64,000 nt of DNA from Novipirellula caenicola (GTDB lineage: Bacteria > Planctomycetota > Planctomycetia > Pirellulales > Pirellulaceae): contig NZ_BAABRO010000013.1 of the NCBI RefSeq assembly GCF_039545035.1, forward strand, positions 124,001 to 188,000, written 5' to 3'. Below the pieces are notes generated by a model. That model made no database searches and was not told the DNA's origin. It was given only the letters and a program-made list of their open reading frames with translations. The position numbers were made by a program, and so were the translations under genes. Of the stretch, positions 8,659-17,057 are shown one piece after another; the first letter of the stretch is position 1; each line of letters begins with the position of its first letter.

Positions 8659-8925
8659 TTGATTTACCGAGCCGCAACGCGTCAGTTTTGAGGTTGCGTT
8701 TTTGTATTGAGGGGCAAAGCCCCGGACGTTTACCTAGCCCAGCCCAACGGGCTGGGACCAAGAAAACCAATGAATTGTAGGGCCAACGGTCCGGCCGTTT
8801 GCAGGGACTCAATGAGGGCGGCTAGGCAAATTGCTGGGCCTTTGGCCCGAAGAACGTTTAAACTCGCAACATCAGAACGCGTCAGCGACTTGGTCCCACG
8901 CAGTACCCGGTGCCTTGCAGTCAAC
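8659..8925 (+). repeat. Dispersed imperfect palindrome, interrupted copy
   Basis: The flanks 'TTGATTTACCGAGCCGCAAC' and 'TGGTCCCACGC...ACCCGGTGCCTTGC' match an uninterrupted copy at 15553-15673 and a degenerate one at 39474-39550. Here the repeat is split by the element at 8686-8885. The rest of the gap between the FlgN-like gene and 9327 holds GC-rich palindromes (around 8940-9060) resembling sequence near 59165-59250. No gene was seen there. Confidence 0.7.
8686..8885. mobile_element. MITE-like element with 10-bp target duplication
   Basis: A noncoding element of about 190 bp flanked by the direct repeat AACGCGTCAG (8676-8685 and 8876-8885). Its ends are imperfect inverted repeats: TGAGGTTGCG on the left and the complement of TGATGTTGCG on the right. 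It sits inside a dispersed repeat whose uninterrupted paralogue at 15553-15673 has a single ACGCGTCAG, so that copy serves as an empty site. A second copy of the element lies at about 13791-13979. There is no transposase; it would have to move in trans. Confidence 0.65.
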
Positions 8926-9326
8926 GCCATCTAATTTTGGGTAGCGGTGCGGCGCGAGGCCCGCTCGGTTGCAGCGAGTAAAAGTTCGATTTTGACTGGG
9001 CGGCTCGCGCCGCTCCGCTACGAGAACCACCCGTTTGGCATCAAAATCGACGGCATTGGGGGGCAGTGATTGATTGACGCTGCTGGGTCCGCAACTAGAC
9101 TAGATCTCTCGAGCGACCGCGTTGTCCTGAAAACGCCTTCTCTTGTGTCGCCACTGTCTCGATGGGAGCGTCGCGGTGCGCCGCCGTATAGCGAACGATT
9201 GTTGTGTCGACGTCTACTGAATCCTCTGCCGCAACCCCTGCTACGTTCCCTAGGTCCGCTTTGGCCACCGATGATCATCAAGTCCATGAATCTCCCTCGA
9301 TCGAAAACGTTGCAAACACCCTGTTG

Positions 9327-10436
9327 ATGCGTTCAGCTCCCACCGTCTCCCCCTCCACAGACCTGCTAGTTGATTGCGTCCCCTTTTCCCATTTGGACGA
9401 GGCGGATCTGCAAGATTGGGAGCGTTTGCGCGGCTCACGTGCTGAATTTGCTAGCCCATTTTTCTCGCCTTCGTTCGCGGCAGCCACGGATACAGCACGG
9501 GGTGGCGATGTGGAAATCGCCCGCATCCGCCGCGGCGATCAATTGGTCGGATTGTGGGCGTTTCACCGAATTCGCGGCGTTGCCTGGCCGGTCGGTCGCT
9601 GCTTCAACGACGCGCACAACATTATCGCATCTAATACTGTGGCAATCGATTGGCGGTGGTTGTTAAAAGAATTGAATCTAAAGGCGTTCCATTTCCATTC
9701 GCTTGTCGGTCCTGCCGACGGGTTGGCCGAGCAAGATTGCTTTGAAACGATTGCGGCGTTCTCGTTGCAGTTGGGCGATGATTCGCCGGCGGCGCTTCGC
9801 CGTTTGGAACAGGTCCACACGACGCTAAAAAAACAGCATCAGAAAACGCGAAAAATGGCACGCGAGCTGGGGGAAATCTCGCTCGAACTTGATTGTCGCG
9901 ACGCCGATCTGCTTGACCGCACGATCCAGCTGAAACGAGAACAATACCTCCGCACCAAGCCACTTGATGTGTTTGCCTCGCCCTGGTCCCACGTCATGCT
10001 GCGTCATTTGTTCGACAAACCACGCTGCGGAGCGTATGGGATGTTGTCGGTCCTGCGAGCGGGCGATCACTTGGTGGCAGCCCATTACGGCGTTCGCGAA
10101 GGCGACCTGCTGCATTATTGGTTTCCTGTGTACGACCCTCGCTTTGCGATCTACTCGCCAGGCACCGCGTTGTTCAAGAGCATCGTGCATAGCGCAACCA
10201 ACTACGGCATCCGCACGATCGACATGGGATACGGCGAACCCACGTACAAACGCAAACAAACCGACACCCAAAGTCGTGTTTTGTATGGGGTCACCTCACC
10301 ATCGACCCCCTATCACGCGTGGCATCGGCTGCAGCATCAAACCCATCAATTAGCTCGCCACCTGCCATTCAAACAGCGAGTCAAAAAGTGGATGCGGACC
10401 ATCGGCCCGCTTTCCCCGCCATCGCCCTTGTCGTAA
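9327..10436 (+). CDS. CelD/BcsL-like GNAT acyltransferase
   Basis: About 369 aa. The architecture fits the GNAT-type acetyltransferase family that includes CelD/BcsL and FemAB-like proteins: 'FFSPSFAAAT' and 'LVGLWAFHRIRG' in the first half, and a second GNAT-like half with 'LSVLRAGDHLVAAHYGVREGDLLHYWFPVYDPRFA', then 'SPGTALFKSIVHSATNYGIRTIDMGYGEPTYK'. Members transfer acyl or amino-acyl groups in cell-surface polysaccharide or peptidoglycan-related pathways. The substrate here is unknown. The ATG at 9327 was chosen; the frame is open to a GTG at 9204, but that extension is low-complexity. A hydrophilic helix rich in Lys/Gln lies in the middle (about 165-195). No signal peptide. Confidence 0.75.
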   Translation: MRSAPTVSPSTDLLVDCVPFSHLDEADLQDWERLRGSRAEFASPFFSPSFAAATDTARGGDVEIARIRRGDQLVGLWAFHRIRGVAWPVGRCFNDAHNIIASNTVAIDWRWLLKELNLKAFHFHSLVGPADGLAEQDCFETIAAFSLQLGDDSPAALRRLEQVHTTLKKQHQKTRKMARELGEISLELDCRDADLLDRTIQLKREQYLRTKPLDVFASPWSHVMLRHLFDKPRCGAYGMLSVLRAGDHLVAAHYGVREGDLLHYWFPVYDPRFAIYSPGTALFKSIVHSATNYGIRTIDMGYGEPTYKRKQTDTQSRVLYGVTSPSTPYHAWHRLQHQTHQLARHLPFKQRVKKWMRTIGPLSPPSPLS

Positions 10437-10460
10437 CGGCGGCTCCGCTAGCAAAAGCAG

Positions 10461-11015
10461 TTGGACGACGATGGCCCTCGTCTTACAATCGGTTTGGATC
10501 CCAATGCCTCCAAATTCGGATTGATCATGCTCGAGCCTAGTGCACCTGTTTACGGCTGTTTCCCGCGTTGGCCTGAAAATGGGCAAGATTTCATTCACCC
10601 CAATGACGTGGCCATTGTGACCCGCCGCATTCCCAGCGAGCGTGTGTTTCGCCGTCACAAGTTCGACGGCACTTATTACCACTATCAATACGGCAAGGTC
10701 CGCTTTCGGCTTCGCCCTTGTTTGTGGTTGGCGGTCAAATCCGACGGTATCGACATCGGAGATTCGGTCGAAACGGTCGGCGTTGGCATGGAGCGAGAAT
10801 TGTTCGTGGCCGAGGTGTATGGGATGTATTACGTTCGCCGCAAAGGCTGCATCTTGTACCGGCTGCGACGCGGCGACACCACGATTCCACAACTCTATCA
10901 TGCCCAAAGCATGCGATTATTGACCGAGAAAACTCACTTGCGGCCTGGTGAAATCAACCATCCGATGCCGCAGGTGCATGACCGAGGCGAGCGAATCCCG
11001 GGTGACTTAGTTTAG
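10461..11015 (+). CDS. Conserved hypothetical protein
   Basis: About 184 aa from a TTG at 10461; an ATG at 10527 would give 162 aa. The region 'RLTIGLDPNASKFGLIM' before that ATG reads like coding sequence, so the longer form is reported. The sequence is rich in aromatic and basic residues ('RRHKFDGTYYHYQYGKVRFRLRPCLW', split by a Trp). No signal peptide, no membrane segment and no motif that I recognise. It lies 24 bp after the GNAT-like gene and may be co-transcribed. The 197 bp after it contain a short AT-rich stretch and no gene. Confidence 0.6.
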   Translation: MDDDGPRLTIGLDPNASKFGLIMLEPSAPVYGCFPRWPENGQDFIHPNDVAIVTRRIPSERVFRRHKFDGTYYHYQYGKVRFRLRPCLWLAVKSDGIDIGDSVETVGVGMERELFVAEVYGMYYVRRKGCILYRLRRGDTTIPQLYHAQSMRLLTEKTHLRPGEINHPMPQVHDRGERIPGDLV

Positions 11016-11212
11016 CGACTTGGTTTAGCGAATTGGTTTAGCGACTAGGTTTGACAGGGTTACCGGAACCCCCTAAATGCTTTCTGGGTCATGGCCTTTG
11101 GGGTCATTTTCTTTTTGCGGGCATTCGGTTCTGACCTTGCATTGAATTCGATGACTGGGCTACAAGCCATAGGATTATCTGGCCCCTTCACTTATTCAGC
11201 GTAGAGCAAGGA

Positions 11213-12391
11213 ATGCAACCGCTCGCCCCCTATCGGCTCGTTGACGCCTTCGTGGTCCTGATCGCATTGATCTGCGTTGGGTCCGAATGTCATGGACAAA
11301 TCCCTACCCGGGACGAGGTCGAAGCGGCCCAGAACGTCGTGCTGCCCGATGATCCCGCAGCCATCATCGCGGTGGTCGGGCAAAGCCCGATCTATTACGG
11401 CGAAGTCTCGCCGAAAGTCGATGCTCGAATCAACGAAGTGTTGGCGAAATCAAAACAACAAGTCCCCGAGGAACAACTGCGATACGCTCGCATCAATCTA
11501 ACCCGGGGCATGCTGACGCAGGCGATCCAGAACAAGATGATGCGTGAGAGTTTTCTACTCGATCAAGTGGGCACGCAATCCGCCGACAAACGTGCAGAAG
11601 CCGATGCAACCCTTGCCGCCCGCGCACGGCAGATGTTTTTTGAATCGGAACTGCCGCAGCTGAAAAAGCAATACAAGGTCACCGACATCGCTGAACTCGA
11701 CGCGTTGCTTCGCGAAAAGGGCAGTTCGCTCGCGTCGCGACAACGCGACTTTACGGATGCCATGCTCGGTCACCTCTATATCCGCAGCAAAGTCGAGAAG
11801 GACCCCAACGTTTCGATTGCCGACATCAATCAATACTACAACGACCATCTCGATGACTACCGCCATCCGGCCGAAGCGACGTGGGAACAACTGACCGTGC
11901 TGTTCAGCAATTTTGCTTCGCGCGAAGAAGCGATGAAGGCAATCTCGGACATGGGACGCGAAGCCTATTTTGGTGGCAACCTGCAAGCGGTCGCACGAGC
12001 CAAAAGCCAAGAGCCATTTGCAAGTTCCGGAGGCCTTCATGACTGGACCGCCAAAGGATCGCTTGCATCGGATGTGCTGGACCAACAGATTTTTACTCTG
12101 CCGCTCAACGCCATGAGCGAGATCATTCAAGACGAGACGGGTTACCACATCTTGCGGGTACTGGATCGACGCGAGGCAGGGTACGCGCCACTAAGCGAAG
12201 TGCAGGATGAGATACGCGCCAAAATTCGCGAACAGAAGATCGCCGATTCGCAAAAGAACGTGATGAAGGACATGCAGAAACGAGTGCAAGTGTGGAGTCT
12301 GTTTCCCGAAGACATCGAGGGTGCGAAACCGTTGCCCCAAAGCATTGCACGGCGTCCGGATGATTCCACAACCTATCCGAATCGCTTCTAA
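11213..12391 (+). CDS. Parvulin-type peptidyl-prolyl isomerase, exported
   Basis: A 392-aa SurA/PrsA-like foldase. A signal peptide (about residues 1-29) is followed by an N-terminal chaperone-like helical region and then a parvulin domain at about residues 220-330. Visible parvulin elements: 'ATWEQLTVLFSNFASREEAMKAI', 'SSGGLHDWTAKGSLASDVLDQQIFTLPLNAMSEII', and 'TGYHILRVLDRREAG', matching the G-D/HxG-W...G..L...F.L..G..S..I....GyHIl pattern. It should assist folding of secreted or outer-membrane proteins in the periplasm. C-terminal tail about 50 aa. The next gene starts 166 bp on. Confidence 0.9.
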   Translation: MQPLAPYRLVDAFVVLIALICVGSECHGQIPTRDEVEAAQNVVLPDDPAAIIAVVGQSPIYYGEVSPKVDARINEVLAKSKQQVPEEQLRYARINLTRGMLTQAIQNKMMRESFLLDQVGTQSADKRAEADATLAARARQMFFESELPQLKKQYKVTDIAELDALLREKGSSLASRQRDFTDAMLGHLYIRSKVEKDPNVSIADINQYYNDHLDDYRHPAEATWEQLTVLFSNFASREEAMKAISDMGREAYFGGNLQAVARAKSQEPFASSGGLHDWTAKGSLASDVLDQQIFTLPLNAMSEIIQDETGYHILRVLDRREAGYAPLSEVQDEIRAKIREQKIADSQKNVMKDMQKRVQVWSLFPEDIEGAKPLPQSIARRPDDSTTYPNRF

Positions 12392-12557
12392 CGGATCGCA
12401 GCTCACAGTTGCGAGAGTCTTCTTAGCCGCATCACACGCTACCGATAGCGTTTCGACCACGCAAACGCCTCCACCAGCTACCGCGATTTTGCCACCGAAT
12501 CAATCTTGGTTTTAAAAAGCCAAGCGTCCCACGTTTACGCATCCCGAGACCGCCACC

Positions 12558-13175
12558 ATGATCAAGCGAATGGCTCACTACGCGATGTGCGTTTCGCTTG
12601 CGCTGCTGCTAGCGGGCTGTGGCCAATTAGCCCATCGTTTGACCACCAACGTTCCGGAAACGTTTATTCCCAACCCATTGGAATTGCCGCCAGCTCCGGA
12701 TGCATTCGTTTGGTCGCAAGTCGTCGACGCGATGGATGATTACTTTCGCATCGCTAGGGAACAACCGGTCCAGAATTCCGACGGGATCGTATTGGATGGT
12801 CGGCTGGAGACGACTTATCAAATCGGCGCCTCGCTGATGGAGCCTTGGAAAAAGGACAGCACGCCTGGCTTTGAACGCTTGCAATCGACCCTGCAATCGA
12901 TCCGTCGTCGGGCGATCGTGACCGTTCGCCCGCAAGGCGCCGGGTACGTGATCGAAGTCGTCGTGCAAAAGGACCTCGAGGACACCGATCGAAATCAATA
13001 CGCGACCGAATCGGCGTCCAACAAACGGCATGATGGCACGTTGATACGTGAACAAAACCGCATCGACGACACTCCGCAAACCCTCGGCTGGATCCCGCTC
13101 GGTCGTGACGCCTCGCTAGAGCAGGTAATTTTGCGAGATATTTTCGGTCGTATCACTCAGCCGGATCGCAACTGA
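12558..13175 (+). CDS. Putative lipoprotein
   Basis: A 205-aa protein with a type II signal: basic N-terminus, hydrophobic stretch and lipobox LLAGC with Cys21. The mature part contains 'DDYFRIAREQPVQNSDGIVLDGRLETTYQIG' and 'RRRAIVTVRPQGAGYVIEVVVQKDLED', a pattern of planctomycete lipoproteins that I cannot tie to a function. No enzyme motif. It lies in the same direction as the preceding foldase gene, with a 166-bp gap. Confidence 0.75.
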   Translation: MIKRMAHYAMCVSLALLLAGCGQLAHRLTTNVPETFIPNPLELPPAPDAFVWSQVVDAMDDYFRIAREQPVQNSDGIVLDGRLETTYQIGASLMEPWKKDSTPGFERLQSTLQSIRRRAIVTVRPQGAGYVIEVVVQKDLEDTDRNQYATESASNKRHDGTLIREQNRIDDTPQTLGWIPLGRDASLEQVILRDIFGRITQPDRN

Positions 13176-13203
13176 CCGTCTTGGCATCACTATTTTTATT
13201 GAA

Positions 13204-13707
13204 ATGTGTCATCCCGAATGGGATCGGCACAATCGATATCTCTTAACAGCAAATGCCGAACTTACAGCCAAACTTGAGCTCGGACCGCTAATTTTCGAGC
13301 CGACGGGGCGCCGATACCGAACCCTGCCTCGCGGCACCAACACCCAGTCGCTAGGCCGTGTGAAACATTGGGCGTTTCCCCCCCGAGCTCTGCACCTCAT
13401 GATCTGCATCACGCCTACCCGTGTCGACTACCAAACACTTTGTGCCAACGTCGAACGCCGGCTTTGCGAACTCGGGCATCTTGAATCCAAACAGTTCCCG
13501 ATGACTCAGCGGGAAGTGATTCGAGGCGGAAAACCCTGTGGCATCTACTTTTGCTTGCATGGGCCTCGTAGTGTCAAACTGACCGCGATTTGCGATTTCA
13601 CCAAGAACACGATCATCTATTACGGCAGCGACGGAATCCGTCGCGAAAACGCGCCGCTGTCGGCCCGCGTATCGAGCCAAATCCAAGACGAATTGAAGGC
13701 CGCGTAA
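13204..13707 (+). CDS. Conserved hypothetical protein
   Basis: A 167-aa protein from the ATG at 13204, 28 bp after the lipoprotein gene. Clear protein-like sequence begins around residue 50 ('RVKHWAFPPRALHLMICI'), followed by 'CANVERRLCELGHLESKQFPMTQREV', 'GIYFCLHGPRSVKLTAICDFTKNTIIYYGSDG'. The beta-rich core with a Gly-rich turn is unfamiliar. Two planctomycete-like features are the short length and the lack of signal peptide. Function unknown; the true start may be further downstream. Confidence 0.6.
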   Translation: MCHPEWDRHNRYLLTANAELTAKLELGPLIFEPTGRRYRTLPRGTNTQSLGRVKHWAFPPRALHLMICITPTRVDYQTLCANVERRLCELGHLESKQFPMTQREVIRGGKPCGIYFCLHGPRSVKLTAICDFTKNTIIYYGSDGIRRENAPLSARVSSQIQDELKAA

Positions 13708-13790
13708 CAGCGCTCGCCGCAGGCTCTTTTCGATTCGCCCCCTCGTTCCTCGGCTCTCCCTGGGAACGCACCGCCCCCGAACGCGTAAGT

Positions 13791-13979
13791 ATTGATGTTG
13801 TGCGTTTGTTTTTAGGGGCAAAGCCCCAGACGTTTACCTAGCCCAGCCCAACGGGCTGGGGCAAAGAAAACGAATGAATTGTAGGGCCGACGGCCCGGCC
13901 GTTTACTCGGATCTACTAAGGCCGGCCAGGCAAATTGCTGAGCCCGCGGCCCGGAGAACGTCGAAGAACGCAATTTCAA
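13791..13979. mobile_element. Second copy of the 190-bp MITE-like element
   Basis: About 80% identical by eye to 8686-8875: both contain 'GGGGCAAAGCCCC', 'CCTAGCCCAGCCCAACGGG' and 'GAATTGTAGGGCC'. The outer ends are degraded (TTGATGTTGTGCG left; complement of TTTGAAATTGCG right), and no convincing target duplication remains. The left flank GAACGCGTAAG resembles the flank of copy 1, so either target preference or shared older sequence is possible. No coding capacity. Confidence 0.55.
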
Positions 13980-14276
13980 AGCTCGTCATCGAGGGAATCT
14001 CGCTCATGACTCGGTCCCTCACAGACACATTTTGAAGTTGAGATATTTGCTGTCGCGGAGCGACATATTTCGATAGCCTCGGACTTCAGTCCGAGGATTT
14101 TCGCCAGTATCAATCGAGTCCCAACGGGACGTTTTGTGACTTGATCGTTCGCCACAGAACGTCGCTCCGCGACGGGGTGCTAAATCAGCAACCTGAAAGG
14201 CAGCGAGTTTCGACGTCGATCTTAACAACCAAGATCGGGGTTTTGATTCGCATCGCCAATCCGTGTCCGCAGCAAT
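13980..14276. other. Intergenic palindromes, no gene
   Basis: Three short perfect or near-perfect palindromes occur in 14035-14190: GTCGCGGAGCGAC, CCTCGGACTTCAGTCCGAGG and GTCGCTCCGCGAC, the first and third being reverse complements of each other. They may form transcript hairpins between the convergent genes on either side. I see no coding sequence or RNA gene. Confidence 0.5.
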
Positions 14277-15380
14277 CTACTCGGATCGTCCGAACCAGCG
14301 GCGGGCTCGGTCGTACCACGACGCTGGCTTTGCCGGACTCATCATCTGCTGCAACGTGCGCGGCGATTCTCGACGCCCCTGAATCACGTCGGACACCAGA
14401 TTGCCAATGTGTTGATTGACCGCATCCTCGGGTTTGATCCGTTTCGCGTGGGCGATCGTCTTTTCAGCTTTCGCAGTTTGCCCATCAATCAAATAGGCGA
14501 CGGCCAAATTACCAAGCAATTCGGGATCGTCGGGTGAGACGGCGACGGCATGTTCGCCTACCTGACACGCCTGCTTGGTGTCCGCTTGTTCCAAACAGAT
14601 GCCGGCAAGTTCTTTGAGCACCATCGTATTGTCGGGTTCAAGATCCGCCGCACGTTGCAAACAATCACGAGCTCGTTTGAGCTCGTCCACCGCAAACCAA
14701 GCTTTCCCCAACATCACGTGGGCGCCCCATGCGGCAGGCTGTTTCGCGATCAAGTGCTGCAATTGGCCGATCGCGTTTCGCAACGCTTCCTGACGGCTGG
14801 CGTCCACCGGCGGATCGCCTGGATTGCGATTGTGTTGCCACACCACCGCCACGGCTTGTTCATAAATCTCTTCGTCGGTTTCATGCAGCCGAGTGTGATA
14901 GAGCAATTGCCCCGTTTCCTTATCGCGATACACATCGATTTTGCCTTCGCGGCGAACGAACTCTAATCGCGATTGCACCTCTTCGCCCGACAGATGTTGT
15001 AGCGCAGGCTGCTCGCCCGGTGTCCATGATTTGGGCGCGACGATTTTTCGACTCTCGCTCCCTCGCATCGTTGCGATCAAGCCGCCCTCGTATTCGAACA
15101 AGACAAGCCAATCGTTGTCGGGTTCAGCGGTTTGATCATGCGAATGGACCATCACAAAATCGACCACCTCATTGGTTCGATCGAGTCCATACAATTCAAG
15201 CTGCTCGGCAAAACGATGCGCGTCTAATGGCGACATAAAACTTGCTTGCGACAACAGGTCGTCACTGTAGCTCATCGCGTTCGGAGCGATTGAAACAAAA
15301 TCAGCAGCCCCGCCCGGCAAACACCGATCCAGTGCATCGTTGCGGATCACAATCGCTGTGCCCTGTATCAATAGCGGCAT
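14277..15380 (-). CDS. TPR-repeat protein
   Basis: About 367 aa from the ATG at 15380 ('MPLLIQGTAIVIRND'); the frame extends to 15419 with poor sequence. The N-terminal half (1-190) contains 'FAEQLELYGLDRTNEVVDFVMV' and 'DWLVLFEYEGGLIATMRGSE', with no known family. The C-terminal half (about 200-330) has tetratricopeptide repeats: 'AAWGAHVMLGKAWFAVDELKRARDCLQRAADLEPDN', then two further units with 'AVSPDDPELLGNLAVAYLIDGQTAKAEKTIAHAKRI'. It is probably cytoplasmic and a protein-interaction module. The final residues WYDRARRWFGRSE are basic/aromatic. Partner unknown. Confidence 0.8.
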   Translation of the reverse strand: MPLLIQGTAIVIRNDALDRCLPGGAADFVSIAPNAMSYSDDLLSQASFMSPLDAHRFAEQLELYGLDRTNEVVDFVMVHSHDQTAEPDNDWLVLFEYEGGLIATMRGSESRKIVAPKSWTPGEQPALQHLSGEEVQSRLEFVRREGKIDVYRDKETGQLLYHTRLHETDEEIYEQAVAVVWQHNRNPGDPPVDASRQEALRNAIGQLQHLIAKQPAAWGAHVMLGKAWFAVDELKRARDCLQRAADLEPDNTMVLKELAGICLEQADTKQACQVGEHAVAVSPDDPELLGNLAVAYLIDGQTAKAEKTIAHAKRIKPEDAVNQHIGNLVSDVIQGRRESPRTLQQMMSPAKPASWYDRARRWFGRSE

Positions 15381-15552
15381 AACGATGGTCCTCCTTGCAG
15401 AACGAAATCGACGTGGCAATTAGAAAAAGCGGGGCAAGCAGACGTGGGCGAGCGCATTATAAGAAGAATGATTCCACCGCGCAGGGTTCGCCGCAATTCA
15501 CGCCCGGTCGAGCCATGTGGAAAACAAAATCATCGCGGCCGGAAACTCTTGG

Positions 15553-15673
15553 CGGCTTGTTGATTTAGTGAGCCGTGACGCGTCAGCGGCCGGGTCCCAC
15601 GCGGGTGGATGGAATCTCGCCCATTTTCAGGTCAACGCGAGAGATACCCGGTGCCTTACGGCCCACGGCTCAC
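15553..15673 (+). repeat. Dispersed imperfect palindrome, uninterrupted copy
   Basis: Outer arms 'GAGCCGTGACGCGTCAGCGG' and 'ACCCGGTGCCTTACGGCCCA' followed by CGGCTCAC are partly complementary. The copy at 8659-8925 is this repeat with a 190-bp insertion, and a degenerate copy lies at 39474-39550. The remaining sequence between 15381 and 15735 shows no gene. Confidence 0.65.
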
Positions 15674-15735
15674 CATTGCGATTTCCATTTGGATCAAATC
15701 AACAAGCCATTGGCGAGTTTCGCTACGGGACGCTG

Positions 15736-16800
15736 TTAAAGATCGTCTTCGTCTTCATCGAGAAAGTCGTCGTCAAGTTCGTCTTCGTCAAACTCGTCTT
15801 CCGCTTCGCCCCGATCCAAAAACTCTTCCGGTGGCTCGCCACCGTCTTGGGGGATCCAGCGAATTGTCGGTCGCGGTGGATCCGACAACGCTTGTTCGCA
15901 TTCGAGCGCTTGCCAAGTCAAATTGCCAGGTCCGTCGGCGGTATCGCCATCCTCGATCTCTTCGTCGGACGTCAACATGTACAGCGACGCGTTTCGCAAG
16001 AATCGCTCAATGTCGGCCGGCTCGAACTTATCGGCTTGATAAACCGCTTCCAAATCCGGCAGATCCAATTGGCCGTTGCCGACGGTGTCCATCAGCGTCC
16101 AGGCATCATCGGCTTTGAAAATCCGCACGTTCGTCCACATGTCCAGCGGCGGCAATTCGTGGCTCCACGCATAGTTCAACCCCTGACGCAGCCCGGTCTC
16201 GTCCCGCAGCACTTCGCCGCCCGGATTGAAATAACAAATCGCTTGCGGCAATTGCAGCAATTCGGTCACCGCTCGCGTGACGAACTGCATCTCGTGCACC
16301 GCGTCGTAGTCCTCAGGCACCAACGGAATGTCTTCGTCTTCTTCGCCCCCCGTTTCTTCGACGCCGAGCACATAGCTGATCAGAATGCGGATATGGGCGG
16401 TATGCTCTTTGACCGCGCTGGCGCCATCTTCCCAGCCCCATGTTTGTTCGGCCGCCCGCTGCAAACATCCCGGAAAGGCAAGCGGCCCAAATTGGCCTAG
16501 CGACCAAGCGACAAAGCGTTCGGGCGACTCGTCGGGGTCCCCCATATCATCGGGCCAAGTACTCTGCGAAGGGGTGACCAACAAATGACCGCCCACGTCC
16601 TCGCGATATTTCATCACCAACGTTTCCGGGGCGTCGTCATCCTCGATCGATTCGTGGCGTCCGACCAGCTCGAAACACTTTAGCCGCTCTTCTAATTCGG
16701 CGATCGAAACCGGCTCACGGAGCAGGACGCACATCCCCTGAGTGAACAATCCTTTTGCCATTTCGATCTCAATCCCCGTCTCTAGCTGTAAGTAATCCAC
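15736..16800 (-). CDS. Conserved hypothetical protein with acidic tail
   Basis: About 354 aa; the start could also be the ATG 13 codons on ('MAKGLFTQGMCVLLREP'). The N-terminal part ('CVLLREPVSIAELEERL', 'VGGHLLVTPSQSTWPDDMGD', 'WSLGQFGPLAFPGCLQRA') resembles the DUF4261 type of protein as I recall it, but this is tentative. The last 25 residues are almost all Asp/Glu, giving a strongly acidic tail. No signal peptide. It is divergent from uvrA; the 257 bp between them presumably hold both promoters. Confidence 0.7.
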   Translation of the reverse strand: MDYLQLETGIEIEMAKGLFTQGMCVLLREPVSIAELEERLKCFELVGRHESIEDDDAPETLVMKYREDVGGHLLVTPSQSTWPDDMGDPDESPERFVAWSLGQFGPLAFPGCLQRAAEQTWGWEDGASAVKEHTAHIRILISYVLGVEETGGEEDEDIPLVPEDYDAVHEMQFVTRAVTELLQLPQAICYFNPGGEVLRDETGLRQGLNYAWSHELPPLDMWTNVRIFKADDAWTLMDTVGNGQLDLPDLEAVYQADKFEPADIERFLRNASLYMLTSDEEIEDGDTADGPGNLTWQALECEQALSDPPRPTIRWIPQDGGEPPEEFLDRGEAEDEFDEDELDDDFLDEDEDDL

Positions 16801-17057
16801 TGTTTTAACTCAGCATGGGATCATTCACGAGGGTACACGTGGTTGGCAACACCGGCACCAACCTATCCCAAACCACCTAAAATCATGGGCCGCCGCCCAA
16901 CCATGCCGCTGGCAAACCGTGTCCCGACCCCAAAACGAGCCGCTCGGGACAATCCCGGTGAAAACCGATACACTACCCCCTTTCCCTTGCGTGAGAATGG
17001 TCATAGCGTTGATGATTCACACGGAAATTCCTTGTTCTAAGAGGCACCTGAACGAGC

